Shown in pieces: positions 17,346-26,097 of a stretch of 64,000 bases of DNA. Positions within the stretch are counted from its first letter, which is position 1; each line of letters begins with the position of its first letter. A program made the position numbers and the translations under genes. The notes beneath the pieces are model-generated. The model saw nothing but the letters and a program-made list of their open reading frames with translations. It was not told the origin of the DNA and did not search any database. Source of the DNA: Lachnospiraceae bacterium (lineage in GTDB: Bacteria > Bacillota > Clostridia > Lachnospirales > Lachnospiraceae); assembly GCA_009777715.1 (NCBI GenBank), contig WRLH01000015.1:1-64000 (forward strand). Direction: 5' to 3'.

Positions 17346-20213
17346 ATGGAAACACCACAAAAGAATCAGCCCAAGAAAGAAGCCCGCCGCGATTTCATCA
17401 AAATCCGCGGTGCTTGCGAACACAACCTCAAAAATCTTGACCTGGATATCCCGCGCAACGAACTAGTTGTTTTGACGGGCTTGTCCGGCTCAGGGAAATC
17501 ATCCCTTGCTTTTGACACTATTTATGCCGAAGGCCAGCGTCGCTATATGGAATCACTTTCTTCCTATGCCCGCCAGTTCCTTGGCCAGATGGAGAAACCA
17601 AATGTCGAAAAAATCGAGGGCCTTTCCCCGGCGATATCAATCGACCAGAAATCAACCAACCGGAATCCCCGCTCGACCGTTGGGACTGTCACCGAGATAT
17701 ACGATTATTTTCGCCTGCTTTATGCCCGGGTTGGCATTCCGCATTGTACTGACTGCGGCAAAGAAATCCGCCGCCAGACGATTGACCAAATGGTGGACCA
17801 GATTATGGAACTGCCCGAAGGCTCTAGATTACAGCTGCTTGCCCCAGTTGTTAGGGGCAGGAAAGGCGAGCATACGAAAGTATTTGACCGCGCCAAAAGA
17901 AGCGGGTATGTGCGTGTCCGCATTGACGGAAACCTTTATGAGCTTTCTGAAGACATAAAACTCGATAAAAATATCAAGCATAATATAGAAGTCATCGTTG
18001 ACCGCCTGATTGTCAAAAGCGGCATTGAAAAACGCCTCACAGATTCAATTGAAAATGTCATGGAACTAGCTGATGGCTTGCTAGTTGTTGATGTTGTTGA
18101 TTCAGAACCTTTGAATTTTAGCCTTAGTTTTGCTTGCCCTGACTGCGGGGTCAGCATTAATGAGATTGAACCCCGAAGCTTTTCTTTTAATAATCCTTTT
18201 GGTGCTTGCCCTGTTTGTGTTGGCCTTGGCTACAAAATGGAGTTTTCCGTTGATCTGATGATTCCCGACAAACGGATGAGCATAAATGAGGGTGCGATTT
18301 CGGCATCGGGCTGGCATTCCAGCTCTGACCAAGGCAGTTTTACAAATGCTATTTTGCAAGCTTTGGCTTTAGCTTACAACTTTAGCCTTGAAACGCCATA
18401 CTGCGAACTGACGGAAGAAGTGCAGAATATTCTGATTTATGGGACTGGCGGCCGTGAGGTTGAGGTTCATTATCAAGGCCAGCGCGGACGCGGAGTATAT
18501 CCGGTTGCTTTTGAAGGATTAATCCGCAATATGGAACGCCGTTACCGTGAAACATCTTCCGAGTACATGAAATCTGATTATGAAAGCTTTATGAGCATTA
18601 CCCCTTGCAATGAATGTAAAGGGATGCGCCTTAAGCGGGAATCCCTTGCCGTGACCATTTCTGATTGCAATATTTTTGAAATTACCTCAATGTCGATTAG
18701 CAAGCTTTATAATTTCCTTACCGAAATGAAGTTAAGCGACCAGCAATACTTGATTGGCAAACAAGTCCTGAAAGAAATCCGCGCCCGCGTTGGCTTTTTG
18801 ATTGATGTCGGGCTTAATTACCTGACCTTGGCCCGGGCGACCTCTTCTTTATCCGGCGGCGAAGCCCAGCGTATCCGCTTGGCAACCCAGATTGGCTCTG
18901 GCCTTGTTGGGGTCTGCTATATCCTTGATGAACCGAGCATTGGCCTCCATCAGCGCGACAACGATAAGCTGCTTAAGACCTTAAAAAATCTACGCGACTT
19001 GGGGAATACCCTCTTGGTTGTTGAGCATGACGAAGATACGATGATGGCGGCGGATTATATTGTTGACATTGGCCCTGGCGCTGGCTCGCATGGCGGTGAA
19101 GTGATTGCCGTTGGTGATGTCCATGATATCATGGCAACGCCGGAATCGGTTACCGGGCAATATTTAAGCGGAAAAATAGCGATTCCGATTCCAAAGAAAC
19201 GCCGGAAGCCAACCCAATTCCTTAAGGTAATCGGCGGTGCGGAAAACAATCTAAAAAACATTGATGTTGATATTCCGCTTGGCGTCCTTAGCTGTGTAAC
19301 CGGGGTTTCCGGTTCGGGCAAAAGCTCTTTAATTAATGAAATTCTTTATAAACGGCTGGCAAGGGAGCTTAACCGGGCCCGGACAATTGCGGGGAAGCAC
19401 GTAGATGTAAGCGGTTTTGAACAGCTCGACAAAGTAATTGATATCGACCAGTCCCCTATCGGGCGGACTCCGCGTTCCAATCCGGCGACCTATACCGGAG
19501 TTTTTGACCATATCCGGGACTTGTTTGCCGCCACGCCGGACGCAAAAATTAAAGGCTATAAAAAGGGGCGATTTAGCTTTAATGTCAAAGGCGGACGCTG
19601 TGAAGCCTGTTCCGGCGATGGGATTATCAAAATCGAAATGCACTTTTTGCCCGATGTATATGTGCCTTGTGAAGTCTGTAGCGGCCGCCGTTACAACCGT
19701 GAAACCCTTGATGTCAGATATAAAGGTAAAAATATTTATGATATTCTTGATATGACGATTGAGGAAGCAAATGCTTTTTTTGAAAATGTGCCGACAATCC
19801 GCCGTAAAATCGAAACTCTTCACCAAGTCGGCCTTTCATATATCAAGATGGGCCAGCCGGCAACGACCCTTTCCGGCGGTGAAGCCCAGCGCGTAAAACT
19901 AGCAACCGAGCTTTCAAAAAGAAGCACCGGGAAAACGATTTATATTCTGGACGAACCAACGACAGGGCTGCATTTTGCTGATGTCCACAAGCTGGTTGAT
20001 ATTCTCCACCAGCTTACAGACGGCGGGAATACAGTTGTTGTCATTGAACATAACCTTGACGTTATTAAAACGGCCGATTACATTATTGACATGGGCCCTG
20101 AGGGCGGCGACATGGGCGGAACGGTGATTGCCGCCGGGACGCCGGAGCAAGTCGCAAAAGAAAAAAAATCATATACCGGGCATTATATCCGGAAGATTTT
20201 GGAGAAGAAGTAA
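17346..20213 (+). CDS. uvrA: Excinuclease ABC subunit A (UvrA)
   Basis: Damage-recognition ATPase of nucleotide excision repair, 955 residues, with two ABC modules. Walker A motifs are GLSGSGKSS and GVSGSGKSS; signatures are [14 protein letters not shown] and [14 protein letters not shown]. The zinc-binding cysteines are CTDCGK, CPDC...CPVC and the CEACSGDG...CEVCSGR finger, all present. The start is placed at the ATG at 17346 (METPQKNQ), with GGAGA 5 nt upstream. Upstream TTG and ATG codons at 17313 and 17331 lie inside the REP palindrome and would give repeat-derived sequence. Probably co-transcribed with uvrB under LexA. Confidence 0.97.
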   Translation: METPQKNQPKKEARRDFIKIRGACEHNLKNLDLDIPRNELVVLTGLSGSGKSSLAFDTIYAEGQRRYMESLSSYARQFLGQMEKPNVEKIEGLSPAISIDQKSTNRNPRSTVGTVTEIYDYFRLLYARVGIPHCTDCGKEIRRQTIDQMVDQIMELPEGSRLQLLAPVVRGRKGEHTKVFDRAKRSGYVRVRIDGNLYELSEDIKLDKNIKHNIEVIVDRLIVKSGIEKRLTDSIENVMELADGLLVVDVVDSEPLNFSLSFACPDCGVSINEIEPRSFSFNNPFGACPVCVGLGYKMEFSVDLMIPDKRMSINEGAISASGWHSSSDQGSFTNAILQALALAYNFSLETPYCELTEEVQNILIYGTGGREVEVHYQGQRGRGVYPVAFEGLIRNMERRYRETSSEYMKSDYESFMSITPCNECKGMRLKRESLAVTISDCNIFEITSMSISKLYNFLTEMKLSDQQYLIGKQVLKEIRARVGFLIDVGLNYLTLARATSSLSGGEAQRIRLATQIGSGLVGVCYILDEPSIGLHQRDNDKLLKTLKNLRDLGNTLLVVEHDEDTMMAADYIVDIGPGAGSHGGEVIAVGDVHDIMATPESVTGQYLSGKIAIPIPKKRRKPTQFLKVIGGAENNLKNIDVDIPLGVLSCVTGVSGSGKSSLINEILYKRLARELNRARTIAGKHVDVSGFEQLDKVIDIDQSPIGRTPRSNPATYTGVFDHIRDLFAATPDAKIKGYKKGRFSFNVKGGRCEACSGDGIIKIEMHFLPDVYVPCEVCSGRRYNRETLDVRYKGKNIYDILDMTIEEANAFFENVPTIRRKIETLHQVGLSYIKMGQPATTLSGGEAQRVKLATELSKRSTGKTIYILDEPTTGLHFADVHKLVDILHQLTDGGNTVVVIEHNLDVIKTADYIIDMGPEGGDMGGTVIAAGTPEQVAKEKKSYTGHYIRKILEKK

Positions 20214-20215
20214 GT

Positions 20216-21510
20216 TTAAAGGAACATCGCCATATAAAGGGGGAAGCTGTCAAAAGCCTTTGATCCGCCGATATTTTTTGCAGATAATTTAATCCCCTGT
20301 TTGACATTGTATTTTTCAAAAACAGCGTCCATTGATTTAGCTTTGGTATTATCTGCTGATTTGACTTCAATAGCCGTAGCCATTTTGTTTCTGCGGATAA
20401 AAAAGTCGATTTCCAGCTTGCCGTTTTGCTCAAAATAGTAAAGCTTTTTACCCGATTTCCCCAAAATATCCGCGATGATATTTTCGTAAATCGCTCCTTT
20501 ATATATGCCAAGATTGCCGTCGATAACGTCTTCTTGCGAACCGTCCTCTAGCATTGCCATTAAAAGCCCGGTATCACACATATATACTTTAAAGGCATCA
20601 CTTCTTGCGTTGCCCTCAAGCGGAAGCTGGGGAAGAGAGAGATTATGGCAAAAATTTATGACACCAGCGTCATAAAGCCACATCAGGCTTCCGCCGAACT
20701 TGCGGGCAGTTCCGCCGCGTTCCACAATGCTATATTGAAATTTCTTATAATCCTTGGACAAATGCTTGGGTATGGATAAAAAGCAAGCCCTTGCTTTGGC
20801 TTTTTCAGAATCTTTGGCATATTTGGCAATGTCGTCCTCATAACCTGCGAGAATGCCACGCTGTATCTTTAGGACGTTGGCAAAGTTGTGCGTGGTGACG
20901 AACTCATTTACTGCGTTGGGCATACCCCCGACAACGATATATTCCTTGAATAGTTCCATCATTCGTTCGTGCATTGCCGGCGGCACTTTTTCCTTCGTTT
21001 CAAAATGCTCCTTGATATCGGCAATAGAGCTGGATAAAACGCCATTGGCCCAAGAAATTCCTCAAAATCAAGGGAATACATTTCCAAATGTTCCACGTAC
21101 CCCACAGGATATGACGGTACTTCCTTGTAGTTGATTCCAAGCAGAGAGCCGGAAGCAATCACATCAAAACGGCCGTCCTGCGTCAAAAATTTAAGTGCGG
21201 TTCTGGCGGCAGGGCAGTCCTGTATTTCGTCAAGGAACAGCAGGGTTTCGCCTGGGACAAGCTTCACTCCGGGAATGCGAAGTGATATTTGCTTGATAAG
21301 GGTCTCTATGTCCAAGTCGCCATCAAAAATGGCTTTGTAAGCTGGGTTTTGGACAAAGTTAATTGTTATCGCATTCCGGTAGTTTTCGCGGGCAAACAGT
21401 TCTATGATAAAGGTTTTTCCGACCTGCCTTGCACCCTTTACGACCAAACATTTTTTGTCAGGACGAGATTTCCATAATAATAAATCATCATACATTTTTC
21501 GTTTCAGCAT
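20216..21510 (-). pseudogene. DUF4143-type AAA ATPase, broken by a single frameshift
   Basis: Member of the AAA_14/DUF4143 family of ATPases often found in variable regions, with unknown role. The N-terminal part has the P-loop GARQVGKT and Walker B TLLFLDEIQD; the C-terminal part has the family's nuclease-like segment LEIDFFIRRNKMATAIEVKSA. The two parts are in different frames. Inserting one T near 21051-21053 (minus strand TTTCTTGGG to TTTCTTTGGG) restores a continuous reading frame, EEFLWANGVLSSSIADI, of about 431 residues, the usual length. Either a real one-base deletion or a sequencing error. The start at 21510 is preceded by a shortened copy of the leader element and by a clear promoter. 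It converges on uvrA. Confidence 0.85.
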
Positions 21511-21545
21511 TTACACCCCTGCACTTCACAAGCGAAGCTTTCCAC
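21511..21545 (-). repeat. Leader element copy D (shortened)
   Basis: On the minus strand, directly before the ATG at 21510: AAGC-TTC-GCTTGTGAAG, then TGCA and GGGGTGTAA. This matches the 3' third of the elements at 50620 and 57669 (GCTTGTGAAA-TGCA-nGGGGTnTA). Only the third hairpin and the ribosome-site-like end remain; the left arm is degenerate. A promoter at 21573-21600 would put it in the transcript leader. Confidence 0.65.
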
Positions 21546-21572
21546 AATAACCCCATTATCCTTTTATCATTG

Positions 21573-21600
21573 ATTATACACTATTTTTGGGGCTTTGCAA
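21573..21600 (-). promoter_or_regulatory. Predicted promoter of the DUF4143 ATPase gene
   Basis: Minus strand: -35 TTGCAA (21595-21600), 16 bp, -10 TATAAT (21573-21578). The expected leader of about 56 nt contains leader element copy D. Confidence 0.6.
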
Positions 21601-21607
21601 TACTAAA

Positions 21608-21706
21608 TGCAGATTTTCCCCACGAATAATGGGTGGGTTGTGCAGATTTTCCCCACGAATAATGGGTGGGTTGTGCAGATTTTCCCCACGAATAATAGGT
21701 GGGCTG
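21608..21706. repeat. 33-bp tandem repeat, three units
   Basis: Units start at 21608, 21641 and 21674 (TGCAGATTTTCCCCACGAAT...). Units 1 and 2 are identical and unit 3 has two changes (A for G, C for T). Each contains a short inverted pair CCCAC...GTGGG around GAATAAT. There are no unique spacers, so this is not CRISPR. It lies in the 304-nt gap between the DUF4143 ATPase and the fic gene. Confidence 0.9.
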
Positions 21707-21730
21707 TGCAGGTTTTTGCAAAAAATATTT

Positions 21731-21774
21731 TATCGCTAATTATATCGCTAGTTTTATCGCTAATTATATCGCTA
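21731..21774. repeat. 12-bp tandem repeat (TATCGCTA), four units
   Basis: TATCGCTA occurs at 21731, 21743, 21755 and 21767, exactly 12 bp apart, with AT-rich filler. The array ends 5 nt before the -35 of the fic promoter. Regular spacing close to the helical repeat and this position suggest protein binding sites, possibly for the Fic protein's own winged helix. No replication gene is near. Confidence 0.85.
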
Positions 21775-21779
21775 ATTTA

Positions 21780-21808
21780 TTGATTGATGCTATAGTTTGT
21801 AGTATAAT
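21780..21808 (+). promoter_or_regulatory. Predicted fic promoter
   Basis: TTGATT (21780-21785), 17 bp, TATAAT (21803-21808). The ATG at 21815 is 7 nt past the -10 and there is no ribosome site, so the transcript would be leaderless. Confidence 0.7.
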
Positions 21809-21814
21809 GGACTT

Positions 21815-22825
21815 ATGAATAAACCACCTTTTGAAATTAATGATAACATGATTAATCTTGTTGCCGAAATAAATAAGAAGATAGGTTATTTAGAAGCTAG
21901 CTTAGATAGGAAAAAAGACTTATATTTAAGAAAAGCAAGCAAAATTAAGTCAGTTAATTCTTCGTGTGCAATTGAAGCCAATCCTCTAACCGAGAAAGAA
22001 GTTGAAAGCATTATTAATGGAAAAAGAGTTATAGCTTTGCCGGAGGAAATCATCGAAGTAAAAAATGCCTATGAAGCGTATCTTCAAATAAGCACATATA
22101 AACCGTATGATGTAAAATCGTTTTTAATTGCGCATAAGCAGCTTATGACAGATTTAATTAGGGATTCCGGAAAGTTTCGGGCAGGTGACGTAGCTGTATA
22201 TGAAGATGGCATCCCTATTCATATTGGAGCCCGGCCCGAATTTGTACATGACTTGGTAGCTGATTTATTTGGCTGGGCAAATTCTTCAAACTTGAACTCA
22301 TTAATAAAAGCTTGTGTCGTCCATTATGAAATCGAAACAATCCATCCTTTTTCTGATGGAAATGGAAGAATCGGCAGGCTTTGGCAGTCGGTAATTCTCT
22401 ATCATTACAATCCATTATTTGAATTAATCCCGATTGAAACACTTGTATATGAAAATCAAAAAGAGTATTATGGCGCGATTGAAAGTTCAAGAAAAATTAA
22501 TGATTCAGCACCTTTTATTGAGTATATGCTTGAAATGATATCTAAGACGATTGACTCATTCCACGTAAGCATAAAGGCAATAATTCAAATTAAGGACGAA
22601 TATCTAAAAGGCTTAACAAAAAATGACAAGGAAATACTGCAAGTCATTGTCCATAGTTACACGATAGAAGATTATATTACCGCAGAGAATTTAAGCACAA
22701 AAATAAATAAATCATTGTCAAGCATTAGGGTTTATTTCAGAAAATTGACCGAAAATAGATTGCTTATTGCAACCGGGGTAAATAAAGGCCGGAAGTATAG
22801 AATTAATGAAGAGATTCTACAATAA
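21815..22825 (+). CDS. Fic-family protein with C-terminal winged helix
   Basis: Fic/DOC protein of 336 residues, a probable AMP-transferase that modifies a target hydroxyl group. The core motif is HPFSDGNGRIGR (catalytic His 177), a full match to HxFx(D/E)GNGRxxR. An N-terminal Fic_N region (about 10-85) contains SSCAIEAN where class II Fic proteins have the inhibitory (S/T)xxxE(G/N); here Glu is kept but the next residue is Ala. The C-terminal domain (about 265-335) is a winged helix, ENLSTKINKSLSSIRVYFRKL. This class is common as a single-gene, self-controlled system. It could bind the 12-bp repeats just upstream (inference). The AT-rich composition differs from neighbouring housekeeping genes, in line with accessory origin. 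Confidence 0.9.
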   Translation: MNKPPFEINDNMINLVAEINKKIGYLEASLDRKKDLYLRKASKIKSVNSSCAIEANPLTEKEVESIINGKRVIALPEEIIEVKNAYEAYLQISTYKPYDVKSFLIAHKQLMTDLIRDSGKFRAGDVAVYEDGIPIHIGARPEFVHDLVADLFGWANSSNLNSLIKACVVHYEIETIHPFSDGNGRIGRLWQSVILYHYNPLFELIPIETLVYENQKEYYGAIESSRKINDSAPFIEYMLEMISKTIDSFHVSIKAIIQIKDEYLKGLTKNDKEILQVIVHSYTIEDYITAENLSTKINKSLSSIRVYFRKLTENRLLIATGVNKGRKYRINEEILQ

Positions 22826-22831
22826 TTAATC

Positions 22832-22860
22832 TTGTAAAATCGTAGTTTATGTGTTAATAT
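22832..22860 (+). promoter_or_regulatory. Predicted promoter of the GT2-GtrA gene
   Basis: TTGTAA (22832-22837), 17 bp, TAATAT (22855-22860). It would give a leader of about 43 nt with AGGAG 7 nt before the ATG at 22910. Probably also drives the membrane protein at 24053. Confidence 0.5.
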
Positions 22861-22909
22861 CAATAACGGCTTAATAGGGAGTCGTTCAGGTTACGCTAGG
22901 AGTTAAAGC

Positions 22910-24040
22910 ATGAATTTAACAAAAAATAAGGTTTATGGGGGGGGGGGGACAAGGCTAAAAGTTCTCGCGGCCATTCCATCATTGGAGCCAACAAAGAAGC
23001 TGTTGCAACTGGTTGGGGATTTGCGTTCAGCTTTACAACAAGATGAAGATTTACTTGTTGAGATTCTGATTGTCGATGATGGAAGCGGTGCAGAATATTC
23101 ACACTTATTTGAAGAGGCAAAATCCAGATACAACTGCATATTGCTAAAACACGCTGTTAATTTGGGCAAAGGACGGGCATTAAAAACAGCCTTTAATTAT
23201 TATTTAAATGAACTAACAGGATTTGACGGCATTGTTACTATTGACTCGGACGGTCAACACGCGGTAAATGATATTATAAAGTGCATTAAAAACCTGTCAC
23301 CTAATGGTAACTCAATCATTCTTGGATGCCGTGGCTTTAGTTGTTTTTCGCATAAGCAAAAGGAAGAAAGGCCGCCAGTTAAAAGCCTTTTCGGCAATAT
23401 ATTAACGCGAAACGCACTTCATTTTCTCTGCGGCATTTACGTGTCTGATACGCAAACAGGACTTAGGGTTTTGCCGACTGACATCGTAAAAGCAATGATT
23501 ACTGTTCCTGGTGAGCGATTTGAATATGAAATGAATATGCTCCTTGAATGCAAAAATAGCAATTATGGCATAAAGGAAGTCCCAATCGAAACAATTTATG
23601 CGAATCAAAACAAAGGGACGCATTTTAATCCTTTGACTGATTCAATAAAAATTTATCGGACGTTAATAAAATATTCTTTTTCGGCATTATCATCATTTTT
23701 AATTGATATTTTACTTTTTTCTTTGTTTATCTCCATGACAAAAAATAATTTTTCAGAATACATTTCTATCTCAACGATAATGGCAAGAACATTATCCTCG
23801 ATTTGGAATTATTTCCTTAATAATCGCGCGGTTTTTGCCAGCTACCAGATCAAAAGCACAATTTGGAAATATTATTTGCTGGTCTTGGCACAAGTGGCGG
23901 CTTCGAGCATATTTACAACAATAGTTTATTTTGCCTCCCCTTTGAGTGAGATTTACTCAAAGATATTAGTCGATACAATCTTATTTTTTGCAAGCTTCGT
24001 TATCCAGCGCGAATGGGTATTTGCGAAGAAAAATCTATAG
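22910..24040 (+). CDS. GT2 glycosyltransferase fused to GtrA-like membrane domain
   Basis: Protein of 376 residues. The N-terminal domain is a family 2 glycosyltransferase (about 17-235) with VDDGS and the metal-binding DSDGQH, close to DPM1/polyprenyl-phosphate sugar synthases. The C-terminal domain has four helices of the GtrA type (about 245-375, starting YSFSALSSFLIDILLF). Such fusions make and flip lipid-linked sugars for decorating surface polymers. The start at 22910 has AGGAG 7 nt upstream. Codons 10-13 lie in a run of 12 G; loss of one G gives a stop four codons on, and gain of one gives a stop about 33 codons on, so expression may switch on and off. It is followed after 12 nt by a large membrane protein, the likely acceptor-side enzyme. 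Confidence 0.88.
   Translation: MNLTKNKVYGGGGTRLKVLAAIPSLEPTKKLLQLVGDLRSALQQDEDLLVEILIVDDGSGAEYSHLFEEAKSRYNCILLKHAVNLGKGRALKTAFNYYLNELTGFDGIVTIDSDGQHAVNDIIKCIKNLSPNGNSIILGCRGFSCFSHKQKEERPPVKSLFGNILTRNALHFLCGIYVSDTQTGLRVLPTDIVKAMITVPGERFEYEMNMLLECKNSNYGIKEVPIETIYANQNKGTHFNPLTDSIKIYRTLIKYSFSALSSFLIDILLFSLFISMTKNNFSEYISISTIMARTLSSIWNYFLNNRAVFASYQIKSTIWKYYLLVLAQVAASSIFTTIVYFASPLSEIYSKILVDTILFFASFVIQREWVFAKKNL
22937..22948 (+). repeat. Poly-G tract of 12 within the glycosyltransferase gene
   Basis: Twelve consecutive G at 22937-22948, encoding four glycines at residues 10-13, ahead of the catalytic domain. The gene is in frame at 12 G. With 11 G the frame reads GGA CAA GGC TAA; with 13 G it ends at a TGA near 23045. 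Such tracts are classic sites of slipped-strand phase variation in surface-glycan genes. Confidence 0.9.
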
Positions 24041-24052
24041 CGAGGTATCCAC

Positions 24053-25867
24053 ATGAAAATCTTTATGATTATTTTTTTATTTTTAAGCTTACTAGGCTAT
24101 GGAATTACAGTTCACAAGAAGCTTGGCATTAAAAAAGAGTTTATCCCAATATTTGTTTTTTCTATCATTATTTTGCTGATGTTTTTCGCCGGATTGCTTA
24201 ATATTTTGCCACATATGGCTTGGGTAATTTTTATCGGCGGCGTTATCTTATTTAGTTTTTGCATGGTTCAAATAGAAGCAGCAGCTTTTAAGCAATATTT
24301 AAGGTATTTTTATTCACCTGAATTTCTGATTATTTTAGCGATTGGGATTTTCTTTCTGATTCAAGTTCAAAATGTCCGGCTTATTCATTATGATAATTTT
24401 ACCCATTGGATGATGATTATAAAAGAAATGGAACTGACAAACAGATTGCCAACTTATTTATCGATAAACGTTGGAGCTGCGTCATATCCGCCGGGGAGTG
24501 CGTTATTTATCTATTTTATCAATTATTTCAGTGGATATAGTGAACTTAACGCTCTGATTGCCCAGTTTGTATTAATTTTATCATGTTTATATTGCCTATT
24601 TGCATTTAGCAAACCGGGAAATGATAATGACAAAAAAAGCAGGCAAATAAAGTATTTCGTAACAATGGCCATATTAATATTGGGGTCAATTTACCTGCTT
24701 AACGGGCCATCGCCAATATTCGATTTAGTTGTTGATACAGTGCTGACTTTATTCAGCTTGGCTGGCCTTTTAATAATAATTTTTTACCGTGATAATATTT
24801 TTAAGGCCGCCATCATAACCATGCCAATCATGGCAACGCTTATCTTGCTTAAAAATTCTGGAATGTTTTTTTGGCTAATTGGTCTTTTATATTGGCTGTA
24901 TCTTTATCGTGGAAGCCAGAAGAAATTAAACCGGAATGCAAAAGTGATTGCATTAGCCGTAATAGTTGCTTTTCCCCTTTTATGCTCTTTTTTGTGGAGT
25001 CGTCACTTGGACTTAGTGTTCCCATCAGGCAACATTGGCGACCATGCGATGAATGCCGAAAATTATAAAGATACATTTTTAGGAAAGTCAGAATCAGAAG
25101 TAAAAAGCATTACCGCCGCTTTTATTGACCGGACGGTTGATTTGAAAAGAACTATTCAAATTAGGAATTATTTAATCTGGAACATCGGGCTTGTTGGCAT
25201 ATGGTTTTTACTATTCTTGCTTAAACACAAAGATAAGTATTTGCTTAAAGCAATAGGTTTCGCCAATTTGGTTTTGGTCTCATATATTTTGGGATTATAT
25301 TTTATGTATTTATTATCATTTCGGACTGAAGAAGCATTAGCTCTCGCTGGATATGGGCGATATATAAATATGATAACATTATATCTAGAGGGCTATTATA
25401 TTATCCAGTTAGTTCTTTTAGTTAACCGTTCCAAAGAAATTAATAAGCTCATTCTCAATTCTTTATGTGCTTTATTGGGCATATTGGCAGCCGTTACGGT
25501 CTATCACAAAGGAATTATCGATAGTTTATCAAAACCGCCTTATATTGACACACGGCGTTATAAGGCAGAAACAGCAATGGAGGATTATAATCCTGACGCT
25601 TCTTATTTTATTTATACGTCAGGCGATTTTAATGAAGATAAATATCTTAATTATTTGCTGAGATATTTGTATTGGGCGAGAAATTATACTTATCGTGATA
25701 ACATTGAAACGGCGGAAGAATTTCTTTCATCAGTTGTCCAAGCAGATTATTTTGTTGTTATTAATGAAGATGAGTTAGTAATTGAGCTGCTTAGGCCATA
25801 TATCGAAAAAGAAAATTATCATGGCACTTACCTCTCATCGATTTTTAATGGCGAAACTCCAAAATAA
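24053..25867 (+). CDS. Large polytopic membrane protein, possible GT-C glycosyltransferase
   Basis: Membrane protein of 604 residues with about 11-13 helices spread over residues 1-480 and a C-terminal soluble part (about 490-604). The first large loop has the sequence HYDNFTHWMMIIKEM, with Asp followed by a helix, which is where GT-C enzymes (lipid-phosphate-sugar users) carry their catalytic Asp. This suggests, without proof, a sugar transfer role on the outer face. GAGG lies 7 nt before the ATG. The gene is 12 nt downstream of the GT2-GtrA fusion, so the pair would supply and use one lipid-linked sugar. If the poly-G tract switches off the first gene, this one may be affected too by polarity. 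Confidence 0.75.
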   Translation: MKIFMIIFLFLSLLGYGITVHKKLGIKKEFIPIFVFSIIILLMFFAGLLNILPHMAWVIFIGGVILFSFCMVQIEAAAFKQYLRYFYSPEFLIILAIGIFFLIQVQNVRLIHYDNFTHWMMIIKEMELTNRLPTYLSINVGAASYPPGSALFIYFINYFSGYSELNALIAQFVLILSCLYCLFAFSKPGNDNDKKSRQIKYFVTMAILILGSIYLLNGPSPIFDLVVDTVLTLFSLAGLLIIIFYRDNIFKAAIITMPIMATLILLKNSGMFFWLIGLLYWLYLYRGSQKKLNRNAKVIALAVIVAFPLLCSFLWSRHLDLVFPSGNIGDHAMNAENYKDTFLGKSESEVKSITAAFIDRTVDLKRTIQIRNYLIWNIGLVGIWFLLFLLKHKDKYLLKAIGFANLVLVSYILGLYFMYLLSFRTEEALALAGYGRYINMITLYLEGYYIIQLVLLVNRSKEINKLILNSLCALLGILAAVTVYHKGIIDSLSKPPYIDTRRYKAETAMEDYNPDASYFIYTSGDFNEDKYLNYLLRYLYWARNYTYRDNIETAEEFLSSVVQADYFVVINEDELVIELLRPYIEKENYHGTYLSSIFNGETPK

Positions 25868-25869
25868 GC

Positions 25870-25896
25870 TAAAGTTTTCATTATTTTTGCCGATAT
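25870..25896 (+). promoter_or_regulatory. Sigma-D (flagellar) promoter upstream of mreB-flhO-flhP
   Basis: TAAA (25870-25873), exactly 15 bp, GCCGATAT (25889-25896): a full match to the sigma-D consensus. It starts 2 nt after the stop codon of the membrane protein gene and faces the mreB/flagellar rod genes. A terminator-like hairpin at 25910-25944 lies between it and those genes. Confidence 0.88.
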
Positions 25897-25909
25897 ATTA
25901 ATCAGAAAA

Positions 25910-25944
25910 GCAAGGATGCTATTAGTTTATGTCCTTGCGTTTTT
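25910..25944 (+). terminator. Predicted intrinsic terminator
   Basis: Stem GCAAGGA/TCCTTGC with a 15-nt loop, then G and five T (25940-25944). Moderate strength. It would end transcripts from the membrane protein gene, but it also lies downstream of the sigma-D promoter, so transcripts from that promoter would meet it about 7 nt after their start. Confidence 0.6.
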
Positions 25945-25997
25945 GATTTGATGGGATATCTTCCAGAAATTATATATTATTTTTTTATGAAAATACT

Positions 25998-26025
25998 TTG
26001 AAATTCCTTTCTAATCGGTTATAAT
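25998..26025 (+). promoter_or_regulatory. Predicted sigma-A promoter of the mreB-like gene
   Basis: TTGAAA (25998-26003), 16 bp, TATAAT (26020-26025). Expected start near 26032, 66 nt before the ATG at 26098. It lies beyond the terminator and so gives vegetative expression of mreB independent of sigma-D. Confidence 0.65.
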
Positions 26026-26097
26026 CATTTTGGAGCTATTTATCGGCTTAGGCACAAATGTGGAACAGGTGTGGCACAGAAAGGATATTGGAAAACA

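Noticed and set aside
19329-19826. Long open frames on the opposite strand or other frames (also 17506-17958, 38466-38930, 49326-49655, 29218-29685)
   Set aside because: They lie fully within well-recognised genes, have no ribosome sites and no recognisable domains.
21608-21706. Possible CRISPR array or plasmid-type iteron origin (also the 12-bp units at 21731)
   Set aside because: Units are contiguous without spacers, and no replication initiator gene or DnaA boxes are near. The CCCCAC units do not match TTATCCACA.
26042-26070. GCCGATAA on the minus strand as a further sigma-D promoter
   Set aside because: No TAAA-like -35 at 14-16 bp, and the -10 is imperfect.
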